Below the pieces are notes generated by a model. It did no database searches, had not been told where the DNA came from, and saw only the letters and a list, made by a program, of their open reading frames with translations. Shown here one piece after another: positions 14,845-23,700 of a stretch of 64,000 nt of DNA (within the stretch, counting starts at the first letter, position 1; each line of letters starts with the position of its first letter). This stretch comes from a virus. A program made the translations under genes and the position numbers. The stretch spans positions 1-64,000 of the IMG/VR virus record IMGVR_UViG_3300001041_000017; one strand, 5' to 3'.

Positions 14845-16044
14845 TTGGCTAAGTCTGTTCAACAGCTTATAAACAAAGGAGTTGTTACTAGCGGATCTTT
14901 TACAGGTTCCATTGGTATGACTCACGATGAAGCAAATACTTTTATTGATTATGTGGTAGATGAAAGCTGGTTAAAAGGTAACGTCCGGCTAGAACGGATG
15001 TCTGCTGCTACTAAAAAGATTGACAAGCTTGATATCGGTGGTCGTGTTTTAGTTCCTGCTACTGCTGCTCAAGATCCTGGTAACACTGTAGGTATCGAAA
15101 CCAGTCAAATTGAATTAGTCGCAAGAGAAATGATCGCCATTGCTGAAATCGGAGATGATTCCCTAGAGGATAACATCGAAGGTGATGCTTTTGTAGATCA
15201 CTTGATGCGCATGGTTGCAGCTAAAATTGGTAACGAACTTGAAGAAGCGTACCTAATGGGTAAGGCTTTACTTCCTGGTCAGATGAATACTGCTACTCAT
15301 ATCAATCAACTCTTCGAAGGTTGGTATCAAAGAAGCCTTGCAGGTGCTCACATTTTTGATTGTTCTACTTCCGATACACGGTTTATTGACAGACCTAAAC
15401 TTTCGAAAGCATTAAAACTTCTGCCGACTAAGTATCGCCGGAATAAGGCGAATATGAGGTACTTAATGGCCGATGATCTGAGTCAGGATTACAATGACTA
15501 TCTGGCTGATAGCAGGGGAACACCTCTGGGTGATAACTTTGTCATGGGTACGGCCCAAATGTCTTACAGTAATATAAGACTCCAATCCATGTCTCTGTTA
15601 CCGACTGAAATGCCAGTAGCTAAAACTGGTGGTGTTAGTACCAAAATGACATCCGATGTACCTGCAAAATCTATGTCATTCCAAGTGGTTTCTGTTACTG
15701 GTATTACCGCTGGACAAGAATTAGTTCTTGGGTTGAATACCCCTTATGAAGAAAAAGTTATGGTTTCTGCGGTAGATGCTGATACCAAAACTGTTACCAT
15801 TAGATCTTTGTTGGCGTTTAAGCATTACGCCGGAAGTGATATTCAGGAATGTACTTCTGACGGAACCTTTGCTATGTTAACTGATTACCGAAATCTTATC
15901 TGTGGTATTCATCGTGATATTCGGTTTGAAACCGAGAGACATCCCAGAAAGCGTTCTACTTCTTTCGTGTTTACTCTCCGGGCAGATGTTCAAATGGAGA
16001 ATCCTGAAGCCGTTGTCCTTTTGACCAATCTTCAGGTGAAGTAG
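14845..16044 (+). CDS. Major capsid protein
   Basis: This 399-aa protein has features of an HK97-fold capsid protein: an N-terminal helical segment, a long E-loop region with KIDKLDIGGRVL (about 65-80), IGDDSLEDNIEG (about 110-122), and a P-domain with ANMRYLMADDLSQDYNDYL. Near residues 265-330 it seems to carry a small inserted beta domain (FQVVSVTGITAGQELVLG), while the end (FETERHPRKRSTSFVFTLRADVQMENPEAV) is typical of family C-termini. Codons are biased as in highly expressed genes. Start TTG 14845 behind AGGGAGGG. Confidence 0.88.
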   Translation: MAKSVQQLINKGVVTSGSFTGSIGMTHDEANTFIDYVVDESWLKGNVRLERMSAATKKIDKLDIGGRVLVPATAAQDPGNTVGIETSQIELVAREMIAIAEIGDDSLEDNIEGDAFVDHLMRMVAAKIGNELEEAYLMGKALLPGQMNTATHINQLFEGWYQRSLAGAHIFDCSTSDTRFIDRPKLSKALKLLPTKYRRNKANMRYLMADDLSQDYNDYLADSRGTPLGDNFVMGTAQMSYSNIRLQSMSLLPTEMPVAKTGGVSTKMTSDVPAKSMSFQVVSVTGITAGQELVLGLNTPYEEKVMVSAVDADTKTVTIRSLLAFKHYAGSDIQECTSDGTFAMLTDYRNLICGIHRDIRFETERHPRKRSTSFVFTLRADVQMENPEAVVLLTNLQVK

Positions 16045-16045
16045 T

Positions 16046-16399
16046 ATGGAAAAACAGCTAAGTAAAAATTTCAATGAATCAGAATTTGTATGCAAATGTG
16101 GCTGCGGAACCGTCCATGTAAATCCTAATCTTATCTCTAAACTTCAAAAACTTAGAGATATGGTTGGGAAACCTATAACTATTGTTTCTGGTTATAGGTG
16201 TGCAGCTCATAACGCTGCTGTAGGTGGGGTTCCGAGAAGTCAACATAAACTTGGTAATGCTGCCGATATATCTATATCAGGAATGTCTCCTGCTGAAGTC
16301 GCTAAACTGGCTGAAAAGGTTGGGTTTAACGGTATCGGGAGATATTCTACATTCACTCACGTTGATGTTAGAGGTTATAGATCTAGGTGGAATGGTTAG
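16046..16399 (+). CDS. Peptidase M15 domain protein (possible endolysin)
   Basis: This 117-aa protein is a complete peptidase M15 domain: FNESEFVCKCGC at the start, VSGYRCAAHNAAVGG, zinc ligands in SQHKLGNAADI (H and D) and THVDVRG near the end. Such enzymes cut the peptide stem of peptidoglycan. It lies between capsid and connector genes, far from the holin genes at 48 kb. It resembles the C-terminal domain of the tail hydrolase at 26721. It could be the endolysin or a virion-associated enzyme. The ATG at 16046 follows the capsid stop by 1 nt, with AGGTGA inside the capsid gene end. Confidence 0.85.
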   Translation: MEKQLSKNFNESEFVCKCGCGTVHVNPNLISKLQKLRDMVGKPITIVSGYRCAAHNAAVGGVPRSQHKLGNAADISISGMSPAEVAKLAEKVGFNGIGRYSTFTHVDVRGYRSRWNG

Positions 16400-16430
16400 A
16401 CCATATTGCTGAACCTAACAATATGGTCTT
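16399..16430 (+). other. Hairpin at the stop of the M15 gene
   Basis: GACCATATTG (16399-16408) pairs perfectly with CAATATGGTC (16419-16428). The T-tract after it is weak (TTAATAAAA), so it may be a weak terminator or an mRNA end-protecting hairpin. Confidence 0.5.
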
Positions 16431-16461
16431 AATAAAATACTTAATGAAAGGAGGAATCCTA

Positions 16462-16641
16462 ATGCCTAAAGTACCGAAAAATATGACTGGTGACGGTAAT
16501 TTAGTTCATCCTGACGTTAAAGAGTGCTTGAATGCTGCTGTAGCAGATTTGGCAACACTTCGGGCTGAAATAATTGCCCTGAAAGGTGAAGAAGGAACTG
16601 AAACTCCCGAACTCACACTGGAAAAATCGGAAGATTCCTAA
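16462..16641 (+). CDS. Small head-cluster protein (59 aa)
   Basis: The ATG at 16462 follows a strong AAAGGAGGAATCCTA. The product has a Pro-rich N-terminus (MPKVPKNMTGDGNLVHPD), a helix LNAAVADLATLRAEIIALKG and an acidic tail. It has its own strong terminator and well-expressed codon use, so a small capsid-associated protein is plausible. An in-frame GTG or TTG further upstream lies within the M15 gene hairpin and lacks a binding site. Confidence 0.65.
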   Translation: MPKVPKNMTGDGNLVHPDVKECLNAAVADLATLRAEIIALKGEEGTETPELTLEKSEDS

Positions 16642-16667
16642 ACTTCATAAAATCCAAAAACTACAGA

Positions 16668-16699
16668 GGGGCTAAATGTTAAAGTTTAGCCCCTTTTTT
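16668..16699 (+). terminator. Rho-independent terminator
   Basis: GGGGCTAAA (16668-16676) pairs perfectly with TTTAGCCCC (16685-16693), followed by six T residues. It ends the capsid transcript before the Acb2-like gene. Confidence 0.93.
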
Positions 16700-16739
16700 A
16701 ATATCTATTTTTAATAATTGTTGAAAGGAAGTTTTATTT

Positions 16740-16967
16740 TTGTCAAATAAATCTGTTTCAAAAAATTTAGATTTAGAGAGAAAATTCTCTTATCATCCTC
16801 CAAAATTAGGACAGCCAGAAAAATATGAGATTATTAGAAGTATGGCTAAAGATTTAGCATACAGAATTAATGAATTATGTCCTGATTGTGAAGAAAAATA
16901 TGAATCCTTAAAAAGACTTCAGGAATCTGTTTTCTGGGCTAATGCCGGAATAGCTAGAAACGAATAA
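16740..16967 (+). CDS. acb2: Acb2-like anti-CBASS cyclic nucleotide sponge
   Basis: This 75-aa protein matches the Acb2/Tad1 hairpin-domain family. It has the FSYHPPK motif (residues 16-22), a helix with YEIIRSMAKDLAYRI, a CP turn (47-48), and the hallmark end VFWANAGIARNE (64-75). Known Acb2 proteins form hexamers that bind cyclic oligonucleotides made by CBASS and so block this abortive immunity. The normal family length is about 70-95 aa. The start is TTG at 16740 behind GAAAGGAAG. It stands alone after a terminator, inside the head gene cluster, a moron-like position. Ligand range cannot be read from the sequence. Confidence 0.82.
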   Translation: MSNKSVSKNLDLERKFSYHPPKLGQPEKYEIIRSMAKDLAYRINELCPDCEEKYESLKRLQESVFWANAGIARNE

Positions 16968-16990
16968 TTTTTGAAAGGAGAATCTTTTAA

Positions 16991-17290
16991 GTGGCTAAAA
17001 AATATTTAGTTCAATTTATTGGGACAGCACAAACCAGGGCTACCCATAGGTATAAATTCACCAAAGCAAAACCCTTTGATATCGTTTTCGAAGAAGATAT
17101 TGAGTATTACCAAGACAATATCGACTTCCTTATTGTTCAAGAAATAAAAGATGTCTTGGAAGAAGTAGAGGAAGATTTGGATATCGAAGAAGAGGAAGAC
17201 TTAGATATTAAAGACGATGAGGATCTTCCCGACTCCTTAGAGGAAACCGAAGAACAAATTGCTGAAAAAAAGAAAAAAGTTAAAAAGTAA
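16991..17290 (+). CDS. Acidic head-cluster protein (99 aa)
   Basis: The GTG at 16991 follows GAAAGGAGAATCTTTTAA. Residues 1-55 look like a small folded domain (KYLVQFIGTAQTRATHRYKF). The C-terminal half is nearly all Glu, Asp and Leu, ending in a Lys-rich tail. It lies before the head-tail connector genes. Function unknown. Confidence 0.6.
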   Translation: MAKKYLVQFIGTAQTRATHRYKFTKAKPFDIVFEEDIEYYQDNIDFLIVQEIKDVLEEVEEDLDIEEEEDLDIKDDEDLPDSLEETEEQIAEKKKKVKK

Positions 17291-17303
17291 GGGTGATGTT
17301 TAA

Positions 17304-17903
17304 ATGCCAGAAGATATTCTCTGGATAAGCCCTAAAGATGTCCGTGATAGTACAGAGATTAAGTTAGTTAAGGGTAAAACCGATTCAGTTTTAAATCTTT
17401 GCATAAAAAGAGCTATGGCTAAAATTCAGGCATTCTCTAATGTTAAATTTACTCCCTACGAAGACAGAAAGTATCTTGACGGAAACGATTCTTCAGTTAT
17501 TGAATTACCAGAAAACCTTATTAGTTTTGCTTTAGTGTTAGTTGACGGTGTAAACGTAACAGATTTAATAACGAACAACAATAAAAATATATCATCAATT
17601 AACGATGTTTTTTATTCTGGAACTTCTAATGTGATAGTTGAAGGAATCTGGGGATACGATCCTATTCCTGAAGAATTAAAGATGGGTTTATTTTTATTGA
17701 CTGAATCTTTAGCCTTAGTAAATAATGACATGGACGGTAAAAAAGCCTTAGCCTCACCTTTCAAGATACAGAAGTTTGGTTCATTTCAGTATGAAATGTT
17801 TTCTACTGGTGGGAATAAAAAAACTACTGGAATCCCTGAAGTGGATATGTTGATAAAACCTTTTACCTCTAAAGCAAATGCTATTTTTTGCGAGGTGATA
17901 TAA
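17304..17903 (+). CDS. Head-tail connector (adaptor) protein
   Basis: This 199-aa protein resembles the gp6/YqbG-like adaptor that binds below the portal. The N-terminus, with ISPKDVRDST and a helix LNLCIKRAMAKIQAFSNVKF, is typical of these proteins, and VEGIWGYDPIPEELKMGLF matches the usual G-xxG-Y-xx-P-x-xl motif. It starts the connector set 17304-19193. Start ATG 17304 behind AAGGGTGATG. Confidence 0.75.
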   Translation: MPEDILWISPKDVRDSTEIKLVKGKTDSVLNLCIKRAMAKIQAFSNVKFTPYEDRKYLDGNDSSVIELPENLISFALVLVDGVNVTDLITNNNKNISSINDVFYSGTSNVIVEGIWGYDPIPEELKMGLFLLTESLALVNNDMDGKKALASPFKIQKFGSFQYEMFSTGGNKKTTGIPEVDMLIKPFTSKANAIFCEVI

Positions 17904-17904
17904 C

Positions 17905-18228
17905 TTGTTTGATACAACAATTTCTGTTCTTAGGAAAAAATCTAAACCAAACATTGATAAAAAGATTGAACAAGTTGAGGATCTAATAGCAAATGAAATT
18001 CCGGCTATGTTTGATAAGCCAAAAAGTTCTTTTAAAAGAACCGATGCTGGAGGTATGAATCAAACGGTCATACCTTTATATACTCAGTATGACGATTCAT
18101 TAGGATTTGTCGAATTATTAATTAACGACATAATCATAAACGAAAAAACAGGAAAGAGATATGTAGTTATTGAGGAACCCTTTGATTGTCGGGGTCATCA
18201 TATCGAAGCATATCTAAAGTCTAATTAA
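17905..18228 (+). CDS. Probable head-closure protein (107 aa)
   Basis: A small beta-rich protein following the adaptor; position and size fit the head-closure (stopper) protein of SPP1- and PBSX-like phages. It contains VIPLYTQYDDSLGFVELLIND and a final strand GHHIEAYLKS. The TTG at 17905 follows CGAGGTGATATAAC, directly after the adaptor stop. Assignment is mainly from gene order. Confidence 0.6.
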   Translation: MFDTTISVLRKKSKPNIDKKIEQVEDLIANEIPAMFDKPKSSFKRTDAGGMNQTVIPLYTQYDDSLGFVELLINDIIINEKTGKRYVVIEEPFDCRGHHIEAYLKSN

Positions 18229-18711
18229 ATGAAAATAATTTATAAATGTGACGTTGGTAAGTTAGTAACTGTCGTCCGGCAGCTAAGAAGACAAAAAATA
18301 CTTGAGCTTAGTCATGTTATCAATGTTAGAACAAAAGAGATTCTTGACGAAGCAAGGTTAGAACATAGTGGTTCAGGTATGCCTTTCACAGGTTATTTAG
18401 GAAGTAGTTTAACCCATGAATTCTACGTTGATTCTGGATTAGGAAGAATCATAGGTAAAGTAGGAACAAACGTCAAATACGCCGAACTAAGGCATAGTGG
18501 AAGCCCATCAAGAAAAAGATGGTTCGTTTCTTTCAAAACTGCTCCATTGCTTAAAGCATGGTTTATCAGAAAAGCAGGAGTTTCTAAAAAGGTTGTAGAC
18601 AAATGGAAAGGTGGATGGGTTACAGACTCTCACCATCCTTTCTTTAAAATTGTTTTCGATAGAAAGAAACTACTTATCAAGAGTGATTTAGATAGGGTGA
18701 TGAATTCTTGA
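18229..18711 (+). CDS. HK97 gp10-like neck protein
   Basis: The 160-aa protein fits the HK97 gp10-type neck family. It has an N-terminal helix rich in basic residues, GSGMPFTGYLGSSLTHEF, then GKVGTNVKYAELRHSGSP. The V-GTNV-YA-ah-G pattern is the family hallmark. It continues with WKGGWVTDSHHPFFK. The ATG at 18229 directly follows the preceding stop. It helps to join head and tail. Confidence 0.75.
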   Translation: MKIIYKCDVGKLVTVVRQLRRQKILELSHVINVRTKEILDEARLEHSGSGMPFTGYLGSSLTHEFYVDSGLGRIIGKVGTNVKYAELRHSGSPSRKRWFVSFKTAPLLKAWFIRKAGVSKKVVDKWKGGWVTDSHHPFFKIVFDRKKLLIKSDLDRVMNS

Positions 18712-19193
18712 AGAAAAAATTCTTTGGTAAACAGTTAAGCGAAAAACTCTTAGAAATCATTAGAAATGATTTTACAGAGTTGAAAACTTTAGAACTTGGT
18801 GAATTATCAAAACTCCCCTCTCCTACAGAGTGGGATTCTTTTTTGCCAGGAATAATCCTAATACCTTTAAGAACTAGGTCGGTAACGGCTGATAACGAAT
18901 CTATAGTTGATTCGGTCTACAGCTATACAATGTACTATTTAAAGATGTTTGAAGAGGATTCTAGTCCTTACAATTTTGTATACGAGGATTCAGAAAAAAT
19001 CTCTCAAATAATTCTTGAAAATAAAACATTGGGAGATTTTAAAATACCTGACGGTGGGAGAGTTATTAATTGTTCCTGCGAAAATGTTTTGTACGATAAT
19101 TCGCTTAATTCATATCTAAAGACTTTAGAAGAAGTGAATATTGTTGCAGTAGAGTTTGATCCAAAAATATATTTCAGGACACTAAGAGGTTAG
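18708..19193 (+). CDS. Probable tail terminator protein (161 aa)
   Basis: This gene lies between the gp10-like neck protein and the tail tube gene, where the tail terminator is usually found. The product is mixed alpha/beta with a central SVYSYTMYYLKMFEED strand-helix, as in these proteins. The TTG start at 18708 overlaps the preceding stop. Assigned by gene order. Confidence 0.6.
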   Translation: MKKKFFGKQLSEKLLEIIRNDFTELKTLELGELSKLPSPTEWDSFLPGIILIPLRTRSVTADNESIVDSVYSYTMYYLKMFEEDSSPYNFVYEDSEKISQIILENKTLGDFKIPDGGRVINCSCENVLYDNSLNSYLKTLEEVNIVAVEFDPKIYFRTLRG

Positions 19194-19205
19194 GAGGGAA
19201 ATAGA

Positions 19206-19841
19206 ATGTCTGATTTCGAAAGCGTTAAACTTGGCGTTTGTGATGTATTTATAATGCCAAAAAATCAAACTGTTGAAATAAACTTAGGTCTAACTCAGGG
19301 TGGTATAGAATTCACCTATAAGCCTGAATGGTTCGATGTTAAAGCGGATCAGTATGGAAATACCCCAATTGATTCAGTTCTCATTGGTGAGCAGGGATCA
19401 GCGAAAGTTCCGATGCTTGAAAGTACAGTCAAGAAAATGAAAATGGCTATGCCTACATTCACGACTAAACCTGGGTCTACTACTGACAAACCGGGGTCTC
19501 TTCATTTTGGTAGAAAGCCCGGTCTAAGGGCTCAAGATCGATATATGAGATTACGATTACATCCTATTTCAATGGCTGACACTGACTACAGCGAAGATAT
19601 TATAATCTATCGGGCTGTAAATAAGGGAGAGGCAAAACTTGGTTTCACGTTTAATAAAGAAAGAATTATTGAGTGTACCTTTGATGCTTTCATAGATCCT
19701 ACCAAGAAAAATGGAAGTATGTTATTCCAAATTGGGTCAGAAGGATTGAGTGGTACATTCTTGGATCTTTCTACTGCTGCTGAAAATTCTCCAGAGTTTA
19801 CTTCGACTGAAGACTTCGGACAGGAAATAATTGAAGATTAA
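19206..19841 (+). CDS. Major tail tube protein
   Basis: A 211-aa beta-rich protein with GIEFTYKPEWFDVKADQYG and IGEQGSAKVPMLEST, the pattern seen in major tail proteins of the gpV/YqbM type. It has well-expressed codon use, a strong GGAGGGAAATAGA binding site and its own terminator. It sits between the tail terminator and the chaperone genes. Hexameric rings of this protein would form the tail tube. Confidence 0.82.
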   Translation: MSDFESVKLGVCDVFIMPKNQTVEINLGLTQGGIEFTYKPEWFDVKADQYGNTPIDSVLIGEQGSAKVPMLESTVKKMKMAMPTFTTKPGSTTDKPGSLHFGRKPGLRAQDRYMRLRLHPISMADTDYSEDIIIYRAVNKGEAKLGFTFNKERIIECTFDAFIDPTKKNGSMLFQIGSEGLSGTFLDLSTAAENSPEFTSTEDFGQEIIED

Positions 19842-19850
19842 GAAAACATA

Positions 19851-19886
19851 AGGAATCGGAATAGAGATATTCTGGTTCCTTTTTTT
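19851..19886 (+). terminator. Rho-independent terminator
   Basis: AGGAATCGGAATA (19851-19863) pairs with TATTCTGGTTCCT (19868-19880) with two G-U wobbles and a GAGA loop, then six T residues. It lies after the tail tube gene. Confidence 0.88.
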
Positions 19887-19926
19887 ATGAAATTTATGAA
19901 ATATAAATAATAGGAGGTTTTATTTT

Positions 19927-20370
19927 ATGTCTATTGGTGTAAGCAATCCTAAAATTCAGTATGTGGAATTGGACGATGATAAGAAGATCCCGATTAAGAA
20001 ATTAGGGATCAAAAAATATGCTTTGATCTGCGGTTCCCTTAGAAAAATACTTAAAAAACTATCAGAACAGGCAGAAAAAGCTAATCGGATTGAAAGTAAC
20101 TCGAACTTGGTCTTTATTGACCTAATAATTGAGTTTATTGAGGAAAATACAGATCTGGTTATTGAGTTTGTTATGGATGCTGTTCCCGTCCTTGAGATTA
20201 ACGACTTTGACGATCTTATAGGACTTTATGAATTGGTCAACATTGTTATAGCGGTTATAGAGGTAAACAACCTATTCGCTATTGGTGAGAAGGTAAAAAA
20301 GTACCTGCCGGAACAGATGGAAGTACCGGAGGAAATGCTGAGAGACCTTCTGAAGAATCAGAAAAAGTAG
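19927..20370 (+). CDS. Tail assembly chaperone, short form (gpG-like)
   Basis: A 147-aa acidic helical protein between tail tube and tape measure genes, as in lambda gpG. Chaperones of this type bind the tape measure protein. The end overlaps in frame -1 with the next frame, and a canonical slippery site lies at 20295-20301. The start ATG 19927 follows TAGGAGGTTTTATTTT. Confidence 0.78.
   Translation: MSIGVSNPKIQYVELDDDKKIPIKKLGIKKYALICGSLRKILKKLSEQAEKANRIESNSNLVFIDLIIEFIEENTDLVIEFVMDAVPVLEINDFDDLIGLYELVNIVIAVIEVNNLFAIGEKVKKYLPEQMEVPEEMLRDLLKNQKK
20295..20301 (+). promoter_or_regulatory. Programmed -1 frameshift site A_AAA_AAG
   Basis: In the chaperone reading frame this heptamer reads A AAA AAG, the most efficient known bacterial -1 slippery type. 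The -1 frame is open from 20289 through the next gene to 20744. Slippage would yield a 272-aa fusion: 125 residues of the first protein plus 147 from the second frame. A second, weaker G_AAA_AAG (20361-20367) lies just before the zero-frame stop. Confidence 0.78.
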
Positions 20371-20408
20371 AAATTGATCCTAATTGGTATATAAAACTTG
20401 TAGGATTC

Positions 20409-20744
20409 ATGGGTAGAGAGTACAACTATTCCCCAGATACAGTTGCAGAATTGTATCCTGGGGAAATTTTATGTTTGGTTAATGAGGCCAAACAAAGGAA
20501 AGAAGATGAGTTTAAATTAGAGGGAACCAAAAAGATAATAGAATATTTGTCATTAATAAATATTCAGCATGGAGATCCAGAAGAAGTTAGGAGAGAATTA
20601 TTAAAATCTCTGGAATCAGAGAGTCCATACTATAAGAAAGAAGAAAGAGATGAAGAAGGTTTTCAAAGATTAAAAGAAATGCAAGAAAGAATAAAAGAAA
20701 CAAGTATAAGAGGAAGAGTAAATATAAAAATGGGTGGTGAATAG
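20409..20744 (+). CDS. Tail assembly chaperone frameshift extension (gpT-like)
   Basis: This frame (111 aa from ATG 20409) has no ribosome binding site of note and opens without a stop back to 20289, in frame -1 to the first chaperone. The region upstream of ATG encodes a flexible linker and NWYIKLVGFMGREYNYS, which fits the usual start of gpT domains. I therefore read it mainly as the C-terminal part of the -1 frameshift fusion. Product is highly charged and helical, and ends just before the tape measure. Confidence 0.75.
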   Translation: MGREYNYSPDTVAELYPGEILCLVNEAKQRKEDEFKLEGTKKIIEYLSLINIQHGDPEEVRRELLKSLESESPYYKKEERDEEGFQRLKEMQERIKETSIRGRVNIKMGGE

Positions 20745-20745
20745 C

Positions 20746-23700
20746 TTGCCTACAAATTACCTCTTACAAACAGAAGTAATAGCAGATGTAAATAATTTTA
20801 ATACTGGTATGAGTCAGGCAGAAAAACAATTAATGTCTTTAGGTGCTGCTGGAATGGCACTTAATACGGTATTTACTAATTTACAAAGATCTATTTCAGC
20901 GTTTAACGCTAGTTTAAAGAATCTAAATAGTACAAGTTTCACAAACATACGAAGCAATTTAAAAGCATTACAGACTTTAGGTAGGATTAATATACAAACA
21001 AAAGTAGATCATTCTGGGGTAGACCAAGTTATTACAAAACTTAAATCTGCTCATATGCTTAGAAATATCAATATTCAAACAAAAGTATATATGATTCCAG
21101 TAAACAATCTCATCACAAAATTAAAAACTGCCCATGCTTTAAATGATATAAGAATTAAAACTCAATCTGATAATAAAGGTGTTAATGATGTTGTAAAAAA
21201 ATTAGATTCAATAAAAATATTATTAACCCATCCTATGGAATTGAGAATAAAAGCAGAATTAACACCACTTAATTCTGTTGTAACAAAATTGATGGTTATT
21301 AAGAAATTATTAGAAGTTCCAATGAATCTTAGACTAAATGGAAGTCAGGCAAATTCAGTTTTCGCAAATATAAGAAGTTTATTCGCTGGAATGAGAGGAA
21401 TAAGAATTGAGGCTGATAATTCAAGAATTGCAGAAACTTTAAGAGTTCTTAATCGAATCATAATAGCAATAAATAAAATAAATGGTTCAAGGATTAGGGT
21501 AGATATTAACGGAAATCCATTAGGAGATTTAAGAAGAAGAACGGATCATGCAACAGACGGAATTGAGGCTTTAAGAAATTCAGTCAGAAATTTAAAGAAA
21601 GATATGTATTTACTTGCCGGAGTAGGTTATATTTTCACTGGTGGGTGGATTTCTGAAAAACTATGGGAGGCTTTTGTTAAGCCTAATATGGAACTAGAAA
21701 AGATGAAAATATCTTTTGAAGTTCTTTTAAAGGATAAAGAAAAAGCAAAAACTTTGATAGATTGGACCATAAAAGAAGCTGCGGTAAGTCCCTTTGAATC
21801 AAGAGGAATGCAGGACTTCGCTATGAAGATGTTAGGAGCTAATTTAGATCCAATTAAACATTATCAGGTATTAAAAGATTTAGGAGCTTCACCTTCCCCA
21901 TTAGGTTTGACTTCAGACCAGAACCTATCAGAGTTAGGTAGAATTATAGGATTAGCCTCCGGTGGTCAAATAGGTTTAGCTATGGACTCTATGGCATCCT
22001 TCTTTCCGGTAATAAGTCGTGCATCTATGAAACAATCGGCTGGATCTAAATTTGATAGCCAGAATCAGTATATGGGAGACTTTAAAGATTGGTTGGAAGA
22101 TTTAAAAATAACTGTGGCAGATAGATTAGGTGGAATGTCAGAAAGAATAGGTAAAGAGACAGTATCGGGCAGATTAAGTACATTATCTGATATATATAAT
22201 ATTAGAAAGAAAGATATTGGGGATGTTAAATTATATGGATTAGTTTCATATGAAATAGAAAAATTAACAAAACTACTTTTAAGAGTTAAACCTGAAAATG
22301 TTGAAGCTATTGGTAAAGCTTTAGCCGACATGGTCAAGGTGGGATTAGAAGTTGTAAAAGTTTTCGGAGCGATTGTCTATTTATTTCTAATCAATTGGCA
22401 GACAATAAGATTTCCAATAGTAACAGCTACTTTTGCTTTAGTCGGTTTTTATACAGCCTCATTGTTAGTAGCTACTTTTAGGCCAATATTTGTTTTCCTA
22501 AGAATGTTGTACGCTGGATTTATGTCTTTAATAATAATTCAAAGGGCTAGATTTTGGTTAGTCTCATTTATGCTTACGGTAAATGGAACAGGACCTATTG
22601 CAGTATTATCGGCATTAATTCGTAGACTAGCTTTAGCTTTTGCATTCTTAAGATCTCAAATAGTAGCTCAAGGTTTATTAACCTTTTTAAGATCTTTTGG
22701 AAGGTTAGCCTTATCTTTATTGAATCCTATAAAATTACTAACATTAGGAGTTAAAGGTTTAGGGGCAGCATTTTCTTTTTTAACAACAGCTACAGGTCTA
22801 AGACTTATAATAATGTTGGCAGCAATAGCTATAGGTATTGCAGGGATGACAGGGATGCTTGACGGAATATTTGAAAAGTACCCAAGTTTGAAGGAATTCT
22901 TTGGTTTTAGTCCAGCATTTGCTAGTGATTTTGATTATGATGAAGCAGTTAAAAAAGCATTATCGGAACAAGATGAAGCTCTAAAGGGAAGTGACTTAAC
23001 AAGTATTCCTGGATACCAAGAAAATGATATTACGGCAATAGCTTTAGCTATTAGGACAACGAAAGAAAAATATGACGACATAAGAAATAGAATAATGAGT
23101 GAAAGAGACAGAGATTTAGAGAACTTAAAACAAAAAGATCCAGATGCAGAACAATCAGACGAGTATAAAAAAATTCAGCAAGAAGCTGACAAAAAACTTT
23201 TAGAAATAAACAAGAAACTTATAGACGAATTAAATGTTATTGGAGATAAAAAGACATCCGATGAGGATAGAAATAAATTATTGGCAGCCATAGCAGAAAC
23301 TCAAAAAGAATCAGCAGAATATTTGAATGACATAAAATATAACACGATGCAAAATCAATATTCAGCTACGAAACAGCATGGAGATCTAGTAACATCCTTA
23401 GCTTCTGGTAAAAAAGACGTAGGGTTATTACAATACCTTGTCCAAAATCCTTTCGGATTACGAGAAGAATCTCCAATGTATAGGCAATTAAGTAAAAATT
23501 ATAGTATGGATATTATTGAATCGTTGAAGGATCAATTTAAAAGATTGACGGAGCAAAGAAATAAATTTGTAGATCAAGGTTATGGAGAAGGTAGCGATCA
23601 ATTAATGCAAATTGATTTAGATCTTTTAAACGTCCAAAAAGAAGCTTTAGGACATTTGGATGAAATTAAAAAATCACTAAATCAAGGATCATTCAATCTT

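Noticed and set aside
19206-19841. Contractile tail (myovirus) with sheath
   Set aside because: Only one tail tube-type gene is present and no sheath protein precedes it, so a long non-contractile tail is the better reading.
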